NCBI GenBank assembly: GCA_902762305.1
Contig: CACWNW010000008.1
Location: forward strand, 62,001 to 126,000
Direction of reading: 5' to 3'
Length of the DNA stretch: 64,000 bases
DNA from: Fibrobacter succinogenes
GTDB taxonomy: Bacteria; Fibrobacterota; Fibrobacteria; Fibrobacterales; Fibrobacteraceae
The notes under the pieces were generated by a model. The model saw nothing but the letters and a program-made list of their open reading frames with translations, made no database searches and was not told the origin of the DNA. Position numbers and translations under genes: made by a program. Below are positions 8,696 to 17,084 of the stretch, piece by piece. The first letter of the stretch is position 1. Each line of letters begins with the position of its first letter.

Positions 8696-9337
8696 ATGTA
8701 TCGTAAATTCATGAATCGTTTTACTGCTGCCCTTCTTCTTGGGATTTCTGCGGTTCTTGTTGGCTGCAATCTTCTGAATCCAAATGAGGACGAGCCTTCG
8801 CGAAGCCTGGATGCAATTACGGTAAACAGGCTTTATGTGGAAAAATTTGACTATTACATATACTCCTTTGATTCTTTGGACGGCTCTCCCCATTCCCATT
8901 ACTACGAAAACTACACGCCTATGCACGATTCCCTCCAGACTTTTGCTTCTCCCTATGTAAGGAAGGTTCGGGTGGATATCGAAGATGCTCCCGCCACATC
9001 GCGCTATATCAGTTATGTTTTTAAGTTTATCACCAGTACTGATAGGTACAATCGCCATTTTGACGATTCCTTTTACTTGGATATTTATGACTGCGAACAG
9101 CCTTATTGCAAGAATGCTTCGCAAGTGGTTTTTCGGACGCGAGACCATTCCTATATGGAGGTCTTTACTAAAGGTGAATTTAGCATCACGAAACCTAGCT
9201 ACGAGAAACTTTTTGGCGATAAAAATACCGATGGTTGTACGTTGAATGTCTATAAGAATTTCAGGCTTGTCCTTAAAAACGAGCGAATTGACATGGACAT
9301 TGAATTTCAGCACACATTTTTTTATTGCGGGGGGTGA
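8696..9337 (+). CDS. Lipoprotein of unknown function
   Basis: The frame is open from 8645 but overlaps the previous gene. The ATG at 8696 lies after that gene's stop, has GAGG 12 nt upstream and begins a good lipoprotein signal (LLLGISAVLVGC). 213 residues, rich in Tyr, Asp and Ser, with two Cys in DCEQPYCKNASQ near the middle. I recognise no family. It is the fourth gene of the lipoprotein run and is followed by the fifth after 5 bases. Confidence 0.65.
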   Translation: MYRKFMNRFTAALLLGISAVLVGCNLLNPNEDEPSRSLDAITVNRLYVEKFDYYIYSFDSLDGSPHSHYYENYTPMHDSLQTFASPYVRKVRVDIEDAPATSRYISYVFKFITSTDRYNRHFDDSFYLDIYDCEQPYCKNASQVVFRTRDHSYMEVFTKGEFSITKPSYEKLFGDKNTDGCTLNVYKNFRLVLKNERIDMDIEFQHTFFYCGG

Positions 9338-9342
9338 TTGAA

Positions 9343-9981
9343 ATGGCTCGTAAAATGATGGCGCTCGCTGCATTTGCTTTGTGCATGTTTGGCTGCGCTG
9401 GGGATATGGAAGTAAATCCCATTACCTATGATTATACGTGGGGCTTGAAACTTACGGATCGATCCGTCGAGATTTCCACATGCGGGAAATATCCGGCAGT
9501 CGATTGCAAGGATAGCGTCTTGAAGGATTCCTCCATTTGCAAGAATCCCGTGGATTCTATTTGGTTTAAGCCGAAATGGATTTTGGTGGATTTTTTTGAT
9601 AGGAATCTTGAGAAAAAGGATTCCCTGTCGGAAGTTTATTATGGTGGCCCCCTGACCCGGAAAAATTTCAGCCATAATTATTGGCATGTGGGGCTTGTGG
9701 GGGAGTGGATGCTTTTGCATACGGGAGAGGATTCCCTTTCTGATACGAGCCGCGCTTTGGACACGCTTGACCGTTATGTCGATGTTCTGATTTATGAAGA
9801 CATCAAGGTCTGCATGGATGACGAACTTGGCTTTGAGAGGATTGCGAAACTTGTAAGAAAGGAAAAGTATTCGCTGGATGTGGCGGAATATATGGTGAAA
9901 AATGAACAGAAGAAAGTCTATGGCGATACAGCGCGATTGTTCTTTACGGAAAAGGAAAATCTAGAGGCTCTTTTCCATTAA
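9343..9981 (+). CDS. Lipoprotein of unknown function
   Basis: 212 residues from the ATG at 9343, which follows a strong GGGGGGTGA ribosome-binding sequence; the longer frame uses a TTG at 9325. Lipobox LCMFGC. The mature part has cysteines in STCGKYPAVDC and SSICKN near the start and no family I recognise. Last gene of the run. Hairpin module B begins 54 bp after its stop codon, so the cluster is bracketed by modules A and B. Confidence 0.65.
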   Translation: MARKMMALAAFALCMFGCAGDMEVNPITYDYTWGLKLTDRSVEISTCGKYPAVDCKDSVLKDSSICKNPVDSIWFKPKWILVDFFDRNLEKKDSLSEVYYGGPLTRKNFSHNYWHVGLVGEWMLLHTGEDSLSDTSRALDTLDRYVDVLIYEDIKVCMDDELGFERIAKLVRKEKYSLDVAEYMVKNEQKKVYGDTARLFFTEKENLEALFH

Positions 9982-10035
9982 AAATGAGTTTTGGGGCGCG
10001 AATGGGGCGCATTTTGGGTTGATTTTGACGTTTTT

Positions 10036-10275
10036 GGCTGACTAAAAGCTCGATTTTGCGGTTTTAGTCAGCCGGAATGTTAAGTTGTATGTAGTATTGT
10101 TGCCTTGGGTGGCTGACTAAAATTCATTTTTCAGCAAAATGGTCTGCCGCTTTTTCCGAAAATTCGCTTTCGGGGGTGTTTTGGGAGCAATTGGCCGGCG
10201 TTTTTTTTGAAAAATAGTGTTACTTTGTTCGAAAAGTGGCTGACTAACTTGCCGTTTTTGAGTTTTTAGTCAGCC
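10036..10275. repeat. Hairpin module B: three 38-bp GGCTGACTAAAA hairpins
   Basis: Inverted repeats lie at 10036-10073, 10111-10148 and 10238-10275, each exactly 38 bp. Linkers are 37 nt (with TTAAGTTGTATGTAGTATTG) and 89 nt (ending GTTACTTTGTTC). Homology to module A begins before the first hairpin (GGGGCGCGAATG, then TTTTGGCTG) and continues after the third (TTTTGCGAAATT). It has the same orientation as A. Confidence 0.9.
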
Positions 10276-10634
10276 GTTTTTGCGAAATTGTGCCTGCATT
10301 CGCGAGTTTCGCCACGGCTTTTGCGAATCTCGCCCCTGTTTCCGCGAAACTTCATCTCCCGCGTTTGCTACCCGCGCATCCTCCGCGCACTTGCGTTGCC
10401 CTCCTCTCTCGCGCACTAGCGTCACCCGCGCTCCACGCACCCTCCTCGCCAGAAATCGCGCTCCTCCCGCGCGCATCTTTTACCCTCCTCCCGCATCCGA
10501 ATGTAAACAAAAATTCATGCCTTGCCGTAAGTGGCGTTTTTCACCGAAAATGCCCTGTTTTTTGACGATTTGTCCACGAAAAAAAAGATTTTTCAGGGGC
10601 TTTTGGGCGTTTTTGGGGTAGTTTTAAGGAAAAC
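10276..10634. other. Intergenic, pyrimidine-rich stretch
   Basis: The first 80 bases continue the TTTTGCGAATTTC-like tail of module B. From about 10365 to 10500 the plus strand is strikingly C and T rich (repeated CTCCCGCG and CCCTCCT). Frames covering it translate to Arg/Pro/Ala-rich low-complexity sequence, and I do not call a gene. No clear promoter for the CE6 gene was found. Confidence 0.4.
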
Positions 10635-12281
10635 ATGAGGTGTGATATGGAAGTGAAAAAGCTTTCCCAAATCCTGACTCTCTCTTGCGGGATTTTGGGT
10701 GGGGCGTTGCTTGCCCCAGCGCCGGCTGATGCTGCGCCAGACCCGAATTTCCACGTGTATATCGCTTATGGCCAGTCGAACATGGCGGGCGCGGGCGATA
10801 TCCGCAAGGGTACCGACGACAAGGAACATTCTCGCTACAAGATGTTCGCGACTACGTCGTGTACACGCTACCCGAACGTAGGCGAAATCTACCCGGCAAT
10901 CCCCCCGATGTTCCACTGCGGTGAAGGCCTCTCGGTGGCTGACTGGTTTGGCCGCTACCTGGCCGACAGCCTCCCCGACGTGACCGTGGGCGTGATTCCC
11001 GTGGCCGTGGGCGGCACCAAGATTGAGCTGTTCGACAAGGACAAGTATGCTTCCTATCTCGCGACAGCAGAAAACTGGCTCGTGAACTGGGCCAAGGATT
11101 ACGGCAGCGACGGTAACGCCTATGCGCGCATTGTCGAGGTCGCGAAGAAGGCCCAGGAAGTGGGCGTCATCAAGGGCATCATCTTCCACCAGGGAGAATC
11201 GGGTGCCATGAACGGCAACAACTGGCAGCAAGAAGTCAAGAAGAGCCGCGACGACATCTTGAAGGCTTTGAACCTGAGCTCCGATACGGTGCCTTTCCTT
11301 GCGGGCGGCCTGGAAGACCGTGCTGCCGGCGGTTGCTGCTGGAGCTTTACCGACAACAATATCAAGACGCTTCCGAACGTGATGGACAATACCTACTTCG
11401 TCTCGTCCGAAGGTCTCAAGGGCAACGGCAAGGACAGCTACCATTTCAGCAGCGAATCCTACCAGGAATTCGGCCGCCGCTATGCCGAAGAAATGCTCAA
11501 GCATATCTCCACGGTGCCGGTGGAGCCCGAGCCGCAGACCCCGTTTAAGGGCAAGGCCTTTGATATTCCGGGCAAGATCGAGGCCGAGGATTTCGATGTC
11601 CCGGGCAAGGGCGCGGGCAACGATTCTTATAAGGAAAACGATACCGAGGATCGTGGCAAGTCCAACTACCGCGAAGGCACCGGCGTCGACATTTACCAGA
11701 AGGCGACCGGCTACGTGGTGGGTTACAACCAGGAAGGTGAATGGCTCGAGTACACCGTGAAGGTGGCCGAAGCCGGCGATTACACGATGTTTGCCGCGGT
11801 GGCGACGGACAACGTGACTTCTGCCTTCCAGCTCTCCATTGACGGCGAGGCTATTACGGAATCGGTTCTCGCGTCGAAGGCGGACGGCGAAGGCTCCTTC
11901 GATGAATTCAGCAAGGTGAAGGCGAACGTGACGCTCCCCGCGGGCGAGCATATCTTGAGGATGACGGTGACGAGCTCCTGGTTCGATGTGGACTACTTCC
12001 AGTTCGCGAAGGGCAAGGATGTTTCTGACCCGGATGATCCGCCCGATTTCGTCAAGCCCGCGTTCGTGTCGCATGCGACCGAATCCGAGTCCAGTTTTGC
12101 CCTCCTCGACCTGCAGGGACGCGTGATTACCGTCATGCAAGCAAAAAATATGCACGAAGCAGTGTCAAAAGTGAAAAATAGTGTGACGCACGACATTGTC
12201 TCCGGGGGCCTATATTTTGTAGTTTCTAATCCAGGAACAAAAAACCAACAGATGCAAAAGGTGGTTATCTATGAGAAATAG
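10635..12281 (+). CDS. Secreted carbohydrate esterase family 6 acetyl (xylan) esterase with CBM6
   Basis: 548 residues. A signal peptide (about 1-33) is followed by an SGNH-type CE6 domain: YGQSNMAG with nucleophile S48, PVAVGGTKIE, FHQGESGA, and D267-xx-H270 (KDSYHFS). CE6 enzymes remove acetyl groups from xylan. Residues about 307-457 form a CBM6-type beta-sandwich (IEAEDFDVPG, EWLEYTVKVAEAGDY, FDVDYFQF) that nearly duplicates the one in the GH27 enzyme at 17085. The last about 65 residues form a short beta-rich module ending in a GLYFVVSN...KVVIYEK strand, similar to tails of the neighbouring enzymes. The start at 10635 follows AAGGA; the ATG at 10647 is an alternative. It probably acts with GH43 to debranch xylan. 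Confidence 0.88.
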   Translation: MRCDMEVKKLSQILTLSCGILGGALLAPAPADAAPDPNFHVYIAYGQSNMAGAGDIRKGTDDKEHSRYKMFATTSCTRYPNVGEIYPAIPPMFHCGEGLSVADWFGRYLADSLPDVTVGVIPVAVGGTKIELFDKDKYASYLATAENWLVNWAKDYGSDGNAYARIVEVAKKAQEVGVIKGIIFHQGESGAMNGNNWQQEVKKSRDDILKALNLSSDTVPFLAGGLEDRAAGGCCWSFTDNNIKTLPNVMDNTYFVSSEGLKGNGKDSYHFSSESYQEFGRRYAEEMLKHISTVPVEPEPQTPFKGKAFDIPGKIEAEDFDVPGKGAGNDSYKENDTEDRGKSNYREGTGVDIYQKATGYVVGYNQEGEWLEYTVKVAEAGDYTMFAAVATDNVTSAFQLSIDGEAITESVLASKADGEGSFDEFSKVKANVTLPAGEHILRMTVTSSWFDVDYFQFAKGKDVSDPDDPPDFVKPAFVSHATESESSFALLDLQGRVITVMQAKNMHEAVSKVKNSVTHDIVSGGLYFVVSNPGTKNQQMQKVVIYEK

Positions 12282-12354
12282 CGAAGTTGTCATCGTCAAG
12301 CAGATTGCGTTCTTTATAGTTGTCGCCGTGACCCTCGGGTTCATCTACGGCTAG
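12271..12354 (+). CDS. Small membrane peptide (27 aa)
   Basis: An ATG at 12271 overlaps the end of the CE6 gene in another frame and encodes MRNSEVVIVK followed by a hydrophobic stretch (IAFFIVVAVTLGFIYG) to a TAG. AAAAGGTGG lies seven bases upstream as a plausible ribosome-binding site, and a terminator follows at 12381. One transmembrane helix with a polar N terminus is the only visible feature. Could be chance, but the placement between a coupled upstream gene and a terminator supports translation. Confidence 0.45.
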   Translation: MRNSEVVIVKQIAFFIVVAVTLGFIYG

Positions 12355-12380
12355 GTAATCCTGATACCGCTTTTGTAATG

Positions 12381-12410
12381 CCCCGGTTCTGCCGGGGTTT
12401 TTGCGTTTTT
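12381..12410 (+). terminator. Intrinsic terminator
   Basis: CCCCGG-TTCTG-CCGGGG (12381-12397) followed by TTTTTGCGTTTTT. It ends the CE6/small-peptide transcript, so GH43 at 12540 needs its own promoter. Confidence 0.85.
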
Positions 12411-12539
12411 CCGCGTTTCGCTTGTTGACAAAACGTCCATAGAAAAAGCTTCCGTATGGTGTGGAAATCATCACATTGGAGGTAATTTTAGGTTATGGAA
12501 GTGTGCAGGGGTGGTGCCCTGCGCAAAAGGAGTTTCTGT

Positions 12540-14852
12540 ATGGGATGTTTCCGTTTGATGGCCCTAGCGGCCTTTTCTGCCGTGGTTTCGACCGGCATCG
12601 CTTTTGCGGCCACGGTCAATAACCCGATCATGTATGTCGATAGCCCAGACCCCTCGATTGTCCGCGTCGACGACGCCTATTACATGGTCACGACGACCAT
12701 GCACTTTGCGCCCGGCGTGCCCGTCTTCAAGAGCACCGACCTTGCGCAGTGGCGTACGGTGGGGTATGCCTACCAGACGCTCACCAACAACAATAACATG
12801 AACCTGAACAACGCCGATGCTTACGGCAAGGGTTCGTGGGCATCGAGCATTCGTTACCACAAGGGTTTCTTCTACGTGCTGACCCCGTCTTACACCACGA
12901 ACAAGACACACCTCTACAAGACCGCCGACGTGGAAAACGGCCCCTGGTCCGAGGTGACGCTCCCGTTCTACCACGATCCCTCGCTGTTCTTCGATGACGA
13001 CGGCACGGTGTGGGTGTTCTACGGCAGCGGCGACCAGATTAGCTACGTGCAGCTCAACGACGATGCGAGCGGTGTGAAGGCCGGCGGCAAGAGCGGCAAG
13101 CTTGGCGGTGTGAGCGTGAACCGCGTGACCAATACCTCCAACTACTACGTGCAGCAGGAAGGCTCACACATGGAGAAGGTGAACGGCGAATACTACCTGT
13201 TCACCATTTCGTGGCCTGCGGGTTCTTGCCGTACCGAGATTGTGTACCGTTCCAAGAACCTTCTTGACGGATTCAGCGGTCGCATTTTCTTGCAGGATAA
13301 CGGCGTGGCGCAGGGAGGCATCTTCGATACTCCCGAAGGCAAGTGGTATGCGCTTCTGTTCCGCGATTCTGGCCCGGTAGGTCGCATGTCGCACCTTGTG
13401 CCGATGGTCTGGAAGGATGGCTGGCCGGAACCCGAAGGCGGCACGAAGAAGGCGCCGTCGACCCTCAACTTGCCGGAATCCCCGCTCCCGGGTTACGGCA
13501 TGGTCACCAGCGACGATTTTGAAACGGAGGAACTTGCTCTCGAATGGCAGTTCAACCACAATCCCGATAACAAAAACTGGAGCCTCACGGCGAATCCGGG
13601 CTATTACCGCATTACCACGAGCCGCACCGATTCCCGCGTGCAGAACGCGAAGAACACGCTTACGATGCGCACGTTCGGGCCCAAGTGCTCTGGCCGTACG
13701 CTTGTCGATGGCTCGGGCATGAAGGACGGCGATATCGCGGGCCTTGTCGCCTTGCAAGATGACAAGGGCTTCGTCGCTCTCGCAAAAGACGGCGGAAGCT
13801 ACAAGGTGGTGATGTACAGCGGGAACGAGAAGGGCGACAGCCAGAAGGCGAGCGTCCCGATTACAGGCTCCAAGGTCTACCTGCGTGTCGATTTCGACCT
13901 GCCGATTGACCGCGGTACTGCAAGCTTCTACTACAGCACCGATGGCGCAAGCTGGACGAAGATTGGCGACAATGTGGGACTCAGCTATTCGCTCCATATG
14001 TTCGTGGGCTACCGCTTCGGCCTCTTCAACTTTGCGACAAAGACTGCGGGCGGCTATGCGGACTTTGACTGGTTCAAGATTGGTACCGACTACAAGGATG
14101 AAATCTACCTCGATGCCATTGCGCAAGATACGACACCTCCGGCTCCGTACAACGATGTAGTTGTGAAGCTCCCGGGCAAGGTGGAGGCCGAAAACTACGA
14201 TGTGGGCAGGTCGGGCAAGGCCTACTACGACAACGACGGCGAAAACCAGGGCAAGGCCTACCGCGAAGACGGCGTGGATATTGTCGGTTTCGGCTGCTCC
14301 GATGAAGCGAATACCAAGGATTGCGAAGGCTACGCTATCGGTTATACGGGCGAAGGTGAATGGCTGCGCTACACCGTGAACTTTGCCGAAGCCGGCGAAT
14401 ACGAGGTGCGCGTGAACATGGCGACACCTTCCGAAAATGCGGGCGTCAAGCTCTATATCGACGGCAAGGTTGTGGCGGATGAAATCATTGCGGAACAGAA
14501 TGGCGAAAATGATTGGAACACCTATACGGTGGTGAAAGCGAAGACCTCCGAAATCGCTGCCGGTGAACACGCCCTGAAGGTGGAAATTGTCGGCAACAAC
14601 GTGAACGTCGACTGGCTCGAGTTCTGCAAGGGCGAATGCTCCACGATTGCGATTGGCCAGCAGGTGCGTTTCGGTGTACAGGGCGTGCAGACCTACCGCG
14701 TGTTCTCGCTGAACGGAGCGTTCGTGGGTGCCGTGGATGCCGCCAATGTGCATGAGGCCCAGGCGAAGGTGAGAACTCTGGTGGCGGAGAAGGGCGTGTA
14801 CCTGCTCAAGCCGCAGAATGGCATTGCCCGCCGCATCATGGTGGGCAGGTAA
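12540..14852 (+). CDS. Secreted GH43 beta-xylosidase/arabinofuranosidase with CBM6
   Basis: The ATG at 12540 has AAGGAG seven bases upstream; the frame extends to 12495 but lacks a better site. 770 residues. Signal peptide to about residue 24. The five-bladed GH43 domain shows the expected acids: D37 (SPDPSIVRV), D146 (YHDPSLFFDDDG) and E207 (QEGSHMEKV). A C-terminal GH43 beta-sandwich of the DUF1349 type follows (about 330-520). Next comes a CBM6 domain (VEAENYDVG, EWLRYTVNFAEAGEY, VDWLEFCKG). The last about 70 residues (YRVFSLNGAFVGAV, KGVYLLKP) are the C-terminal module shared with neighbouring enzymes. Likely removes xylose or arabinose from arabinoxylan outside the cell; exact specificity cannot be read from the sequence. 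Confidence 0.88.
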   Translation: MGCFRLMALAAFSAVVSTGIAFAATVNNPIMYVDSPDPSIVRVDDAYYMVTTTMHFAPGVPVFKSTDLAQWRTVGYAYQTLTNNNNMNLNNADAYGKGSWASSIRYHKGFFYVLTPSYTTNKTHLYKTADVENGPWSEVTLPFYHDPSLFFDDDGTVWVFYGSGDQISYVQLNDDASGVKAGGKSGKLGGVSVNRVTNTSNYYVQQEGSHMEKVNGEYYLFTISWPAGSCRTEIVYRSKNLLDGFSGRIFLQDNGVAQGGIFDTPEGKWYALLFRDSGPVGRMSHLVPMVWKDGWPEPEGGTKKAPSTLNLPESPLPGYGMVTSDDFETEELALEWQFNHNPDNKNWSLTANPGYYRITTSRTDSRVQNAKNTLTMRTFGPKCSGRTLVDGSGMKDGDIAGLVALQDDKGFVALAKDGGSYKVVMYSGNEKGDSQKASVPITGSKVYLRVDFDLPIDRGTASFYYSTDGASWTKIGDNVGLSYSLHMFVGYRFGLFNFATKTAGGYADFDWFKIGTDYKDEIYLDAIAQDTTPPAPYNDVVVKLPGKVEAENYDVGRSGKAYYDNDGENQGKAYREDGVDIVGFGCSDEANTKDCEGYAIGYTGEGEWLRYTVNFAEAGEYEVRVNMATPSENAGVKLYIDGKVVADEIIAEQNGENDWNTYTVVKAKTSEIAAGEHALKVEIVGNNVNVDWLEFCKGECSTIAIGQQVRFGVQGVQTYRVFSLNGAFVGAVDAANVHEAQAKVRTLVAEKGVYLLKPQNGIARRIMVGR

Positions 14853-14942
14853 CGCGCCCGCTCGAGATGCGGGTCGCATGTGCTCACTCGGGTTGAGGCT
14901 TGCGCGCAGATTGCGGCTTGTTTGCTGGTCGCGCAGGTTTGC

Positions 14943-15018
14943 TCGGGATGAAGGTTGCGCGGGTTGCGCTGAGGTCGCGCTCGGGATGAAGGTCGCACGG
15001 GTTGCGCCTGCCGTTTGC
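14943..15018. repeat. Two tandem 38-bp direct repeats
   Basis: TCGGGATGAAGGTTGCGC at 14943 recurs as TCGGGATGAAGGTCGCAC at 14981, a 38-bp period with a few substitutions, in the G/T-rich non-coding stretch after GH43 (14853-15081). No gene is supported here. Confidence 0.6.
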
Positions 15019-15081
15019 GGGTCGAAAATTTCGCGGGATGAGTGCCGCGCGCTCGCCGTTGGACTGTTATTTTGAGATTTT

Positions 15082-15310
15082 GGCTGACTAAAAACGGGTT
15101 TTTGCGAATTTAGTCAGCCGGAATGTTATGTTGTCTGTAATCTTGTCGCGGTTTGCGGCTGACTAAAATGCGCTTTTCGCTGAAATGGTCAGCCACTTTT
15201 GTGAGACTCCCCTTTTTCGGAATGCGACGAGGCCGTTTTTTACTGAAAAATGTGTTACTTTGTTCTAAAAGTGGCTGACTAAATTTGAGATTTCGCGGTT
15301 TTGGTCAGCC
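15082..15310. repeat. Hairpin module C: three 38-bp GGCTGACTAAAA hairpins
   Basis: Inverted repeats lie at 15082-15119, 15157-15194 and 15273-15310, each exactly 38 bp. The first linker is again 37 nt (TTATGTTGTCTGTAATCTTG). The second is 78 nt and ends GTTACTTTGTTC. Same orientation as modules A and B but more diverged in loops and linkers, which argues for constraint on the arms and spacing. Confidence 0.9.
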
Positions 15311-15439
15311 GTTTTTGCAATAAAGCTCGCGCACACCTCCCTTTACAAATTGATAATGCTTTATTTCTCCCGCACACGGCTGCGGGAGTTTTCCGTATAT
15401 ATCTTTAAATTGGTGTAAAATGTTCAAAAAGGAGAACAG

Positions 15440-16975
15440 ATGTTTGGACGCAGATCTCTCTCTGCGAGGGCGTTCCGTGCCTTCGCGCTGGCTACCGTGA
15501 CGTTCGCGGTGGCCCCGGTTTTTGCAGACAACCTAAATGTAAATGGCACTAACCGCCAGATGACGGTGTATGCCCCGAAGAATATCGAGCAGGGCCGCCC
15601 GCTCATTATCCAGATGCACGGCATGAATCAGGATGCGGCCTACCAGAAGAATGCCGCCAAGTGGGAGCCGATTGCCGATACCGCGCGCTTCGTGGTCGTG
15701 TTTCCCGAGGGCCAGAACAAGGCCTGGGATATCTCTGGCGACAAGGACCTCAACTTCATCAAGGCAATCATCAACGAGATGGGGAACAAGTACGGTATCG
15801 ACAAGAACCGCGTGTATGTTTCGGGCTTCTCGATGGGCGGCATGATGAGCTACCATGTGGCGAACAAGATGGGCGATCAGATTGCGGCCATCGCGCCTGT
15901 TTCGGGTGGCGGTGGCGTGAACTCGCCCAAGCGCGCCATCCCGATTATGCATACGCACGGCACCACCGATGAGGTGGTGAACTACAACAGCACCGTGAAT
16001 ACGGTCAAGAGTTGGGTCAGCGCTCAGAAATGCTCCGGCAGCTCCCAGAAAATCAAGCCTTATCCGGCGAACAAGTCGGGTTCTGCGGCATCTCTTGAAA
16101 TCTGGAGCGGCTGCACCGACAATGTGGAAGTGCGCCTGATGACGATTGACGGCAAGGGCCACTGGTATTCCATGGACGAGGCGAGCGTCAACACGAGTGT
16201 GGAAATCTGGAACTTCGTGAAGAACTACTCGCTGGACGGCTCCAGCATCACGCCGCCGCCCCCTGCGATTGTGGTGCCGACCAACCGCGACAGCATCTTC
16301 AACGGCGGCTTTGATTCCAGCGCGGTGGCCTGGGATTTGCAGGTGCATGGCGACGCGCAGGCGACCGGCGATGCGAAAGATGGCAAGTACCAGTTCGATA
16401 TTTCCGCTATCGGCACGCAGAATTATCAGGTGCAGCTGATCCAGCATGACCTGCATCTTGAAAAAGGCCAGTGGTACGAAATCAGTTTTGACGCTAACGC
16501 GGGTGCGGCGCGTACGCTCGAGGTGAACGTGGAACAGCATAACGACCCGTGGGACAGCTACCTTACGGAGAAGCAGAACTTTGAAATCGGCACCGCCTCG
16601 AAGACGTTCACGTTCCAGTTCCAGATGGCGGCCGCGACCGATACCAACAGCCGCCTGAGCTTCAATGCGGGTGGAGCCACCGGCACGCTTACGCTCGATA
16701 ACGTGACGCTCAAGAAGATTGATGCGTCGGCAGTAACCGGCCCGCAGGGCGGCGAGAATGATTCCACAATCGGGATTGCCCGCACGTTGCAACTTGCTCC
16801 CTTGCGTGAGACCGTCTTTGCTGTATTCGACACGCGCGGCCACAGGCTCGGGAGTGTCGAAATGCGCGATGCGACCGAGGCCGAGACGCTAAAACGCGCC
16901 GGATTTGCGCAGGGTGTGTACCTGTTGCGCAGCCTGGACGGGAAAAAGTCGCTTTTGGTGCCTGTTTTGCGCTAA
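15440..16975 (+). CDS. Secreted CE1-type esterase with CBM4/9-like domain
   Basis: 511 residues with a signal peptide (about 1-29). The catalytic domain is of the poly(3-hydroxybutyrate)-depolymerase/LpqC type used by CE1 feruloyl and acetylxylan esterases: oxyanion segment MHGMNQD, nucleophile S131 in GFSMGG, Asp in HGTTDEVV and His in GKGHWYS. After a Pro linker (ITPPPPAIVVP) comes a beta-sandwich starting IFNGGFDSSAVAWDL, typical of CBM4/9. The C-terminal about 65 residues match the shared module (FAVFDTRGHRLGSV, GFAQGVYLLRS). GGAGAA precedes the ATG. Likely cleaves ester-linked side groups from hemicellulose, acting with CE6 and GH43. Confidence 0.83.
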   Translation: MFGRRSLSARAFRAFALATVTFAVAPVFADNLNVNGTNRQMTVYAPKNIEQGRPLIIQMHGMNQDAAYQKNAAKWEPIADTARFVVVFPEGQNKAWDISGDKDLNFIKAIINEMGNKYGIDKNRVYVSGFSMGGMMSYHVANKMGDQIAAIAPVSGGGGVNSPKRAIPIMHTHGTTDEVVNYNSTVNTVKSWVSAQKCSGSSQKIKPYPANKSGSAASLEIWSGCTDNVEVRLMTIDGKGHWYSMDEASVNTSVEIWNFVKNYSLDGSSITPPPPAIVVPTNRDSIFNGGFDSSAVAWDLQVHGDAQATGDAKDGKYQFDISAIGTQNYQVQLIQHDLHLEKGQWYEISFDANAGAARTLEVNVEQHNDPWDSYLTEKQNFEIGTASKTFTFQFQMAAATDTNSRLSFNAGGATGTLTLDNVTLKKIDASAVTGPQGGENDSTIGIARTLQLAPLRETVFAVFDTRGHRLGSVEMRDATEAETLKRAGFAQGVYLLRSLDGKKSLLVPVLR

Positions 16976-16988
16976 ATAAAGGGAAAAT

Positions 16989-17018
16989 GCCATTGACAAA
17001 ATAACAATGGCAATTGCC
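16989..17018. promoter_or_regulatory. Overlapping palindromes upstream of GH27
   Basis: GCCATTG and CAATGGC (16989-16995 and 17005-17011) form a perfect inverted repeat with a 9-nt loop, and GGCAATTGCC (17009-17018) is a perfect 10-bp palindrome overlapping its right arm. There is no T-run, so a protein-binding site is more likely than a terminator. Confidence 0.4.
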
Positions 17019-17084
17019 TTCTTGAATGTCTGATTGTTGTTTTTGGGGTGTATTTTTAAAGCAACAACAATTATGGAGATAAAG

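Noticed and set aside
10280-10621. 113-codon frame before the CE6 gene
   Set aside because: Covers the pyrimidine-rich stretch; composition is Pro/Ala/Arg/Cys-rich without a signal or domain.
14818-15075. 85-codon frame after GH43
   Set aside because: Begins inside GH43 and continues into tandem repeats; composition follows the repeats.
3735-15310. Integron attC sites or a transposon with terminal repeats
   Set aside because: No integrase or transposase in the window, no attC-type consensus ends, and modules are direct rather than inverted repeats; kept only as a recombination hypothesis.
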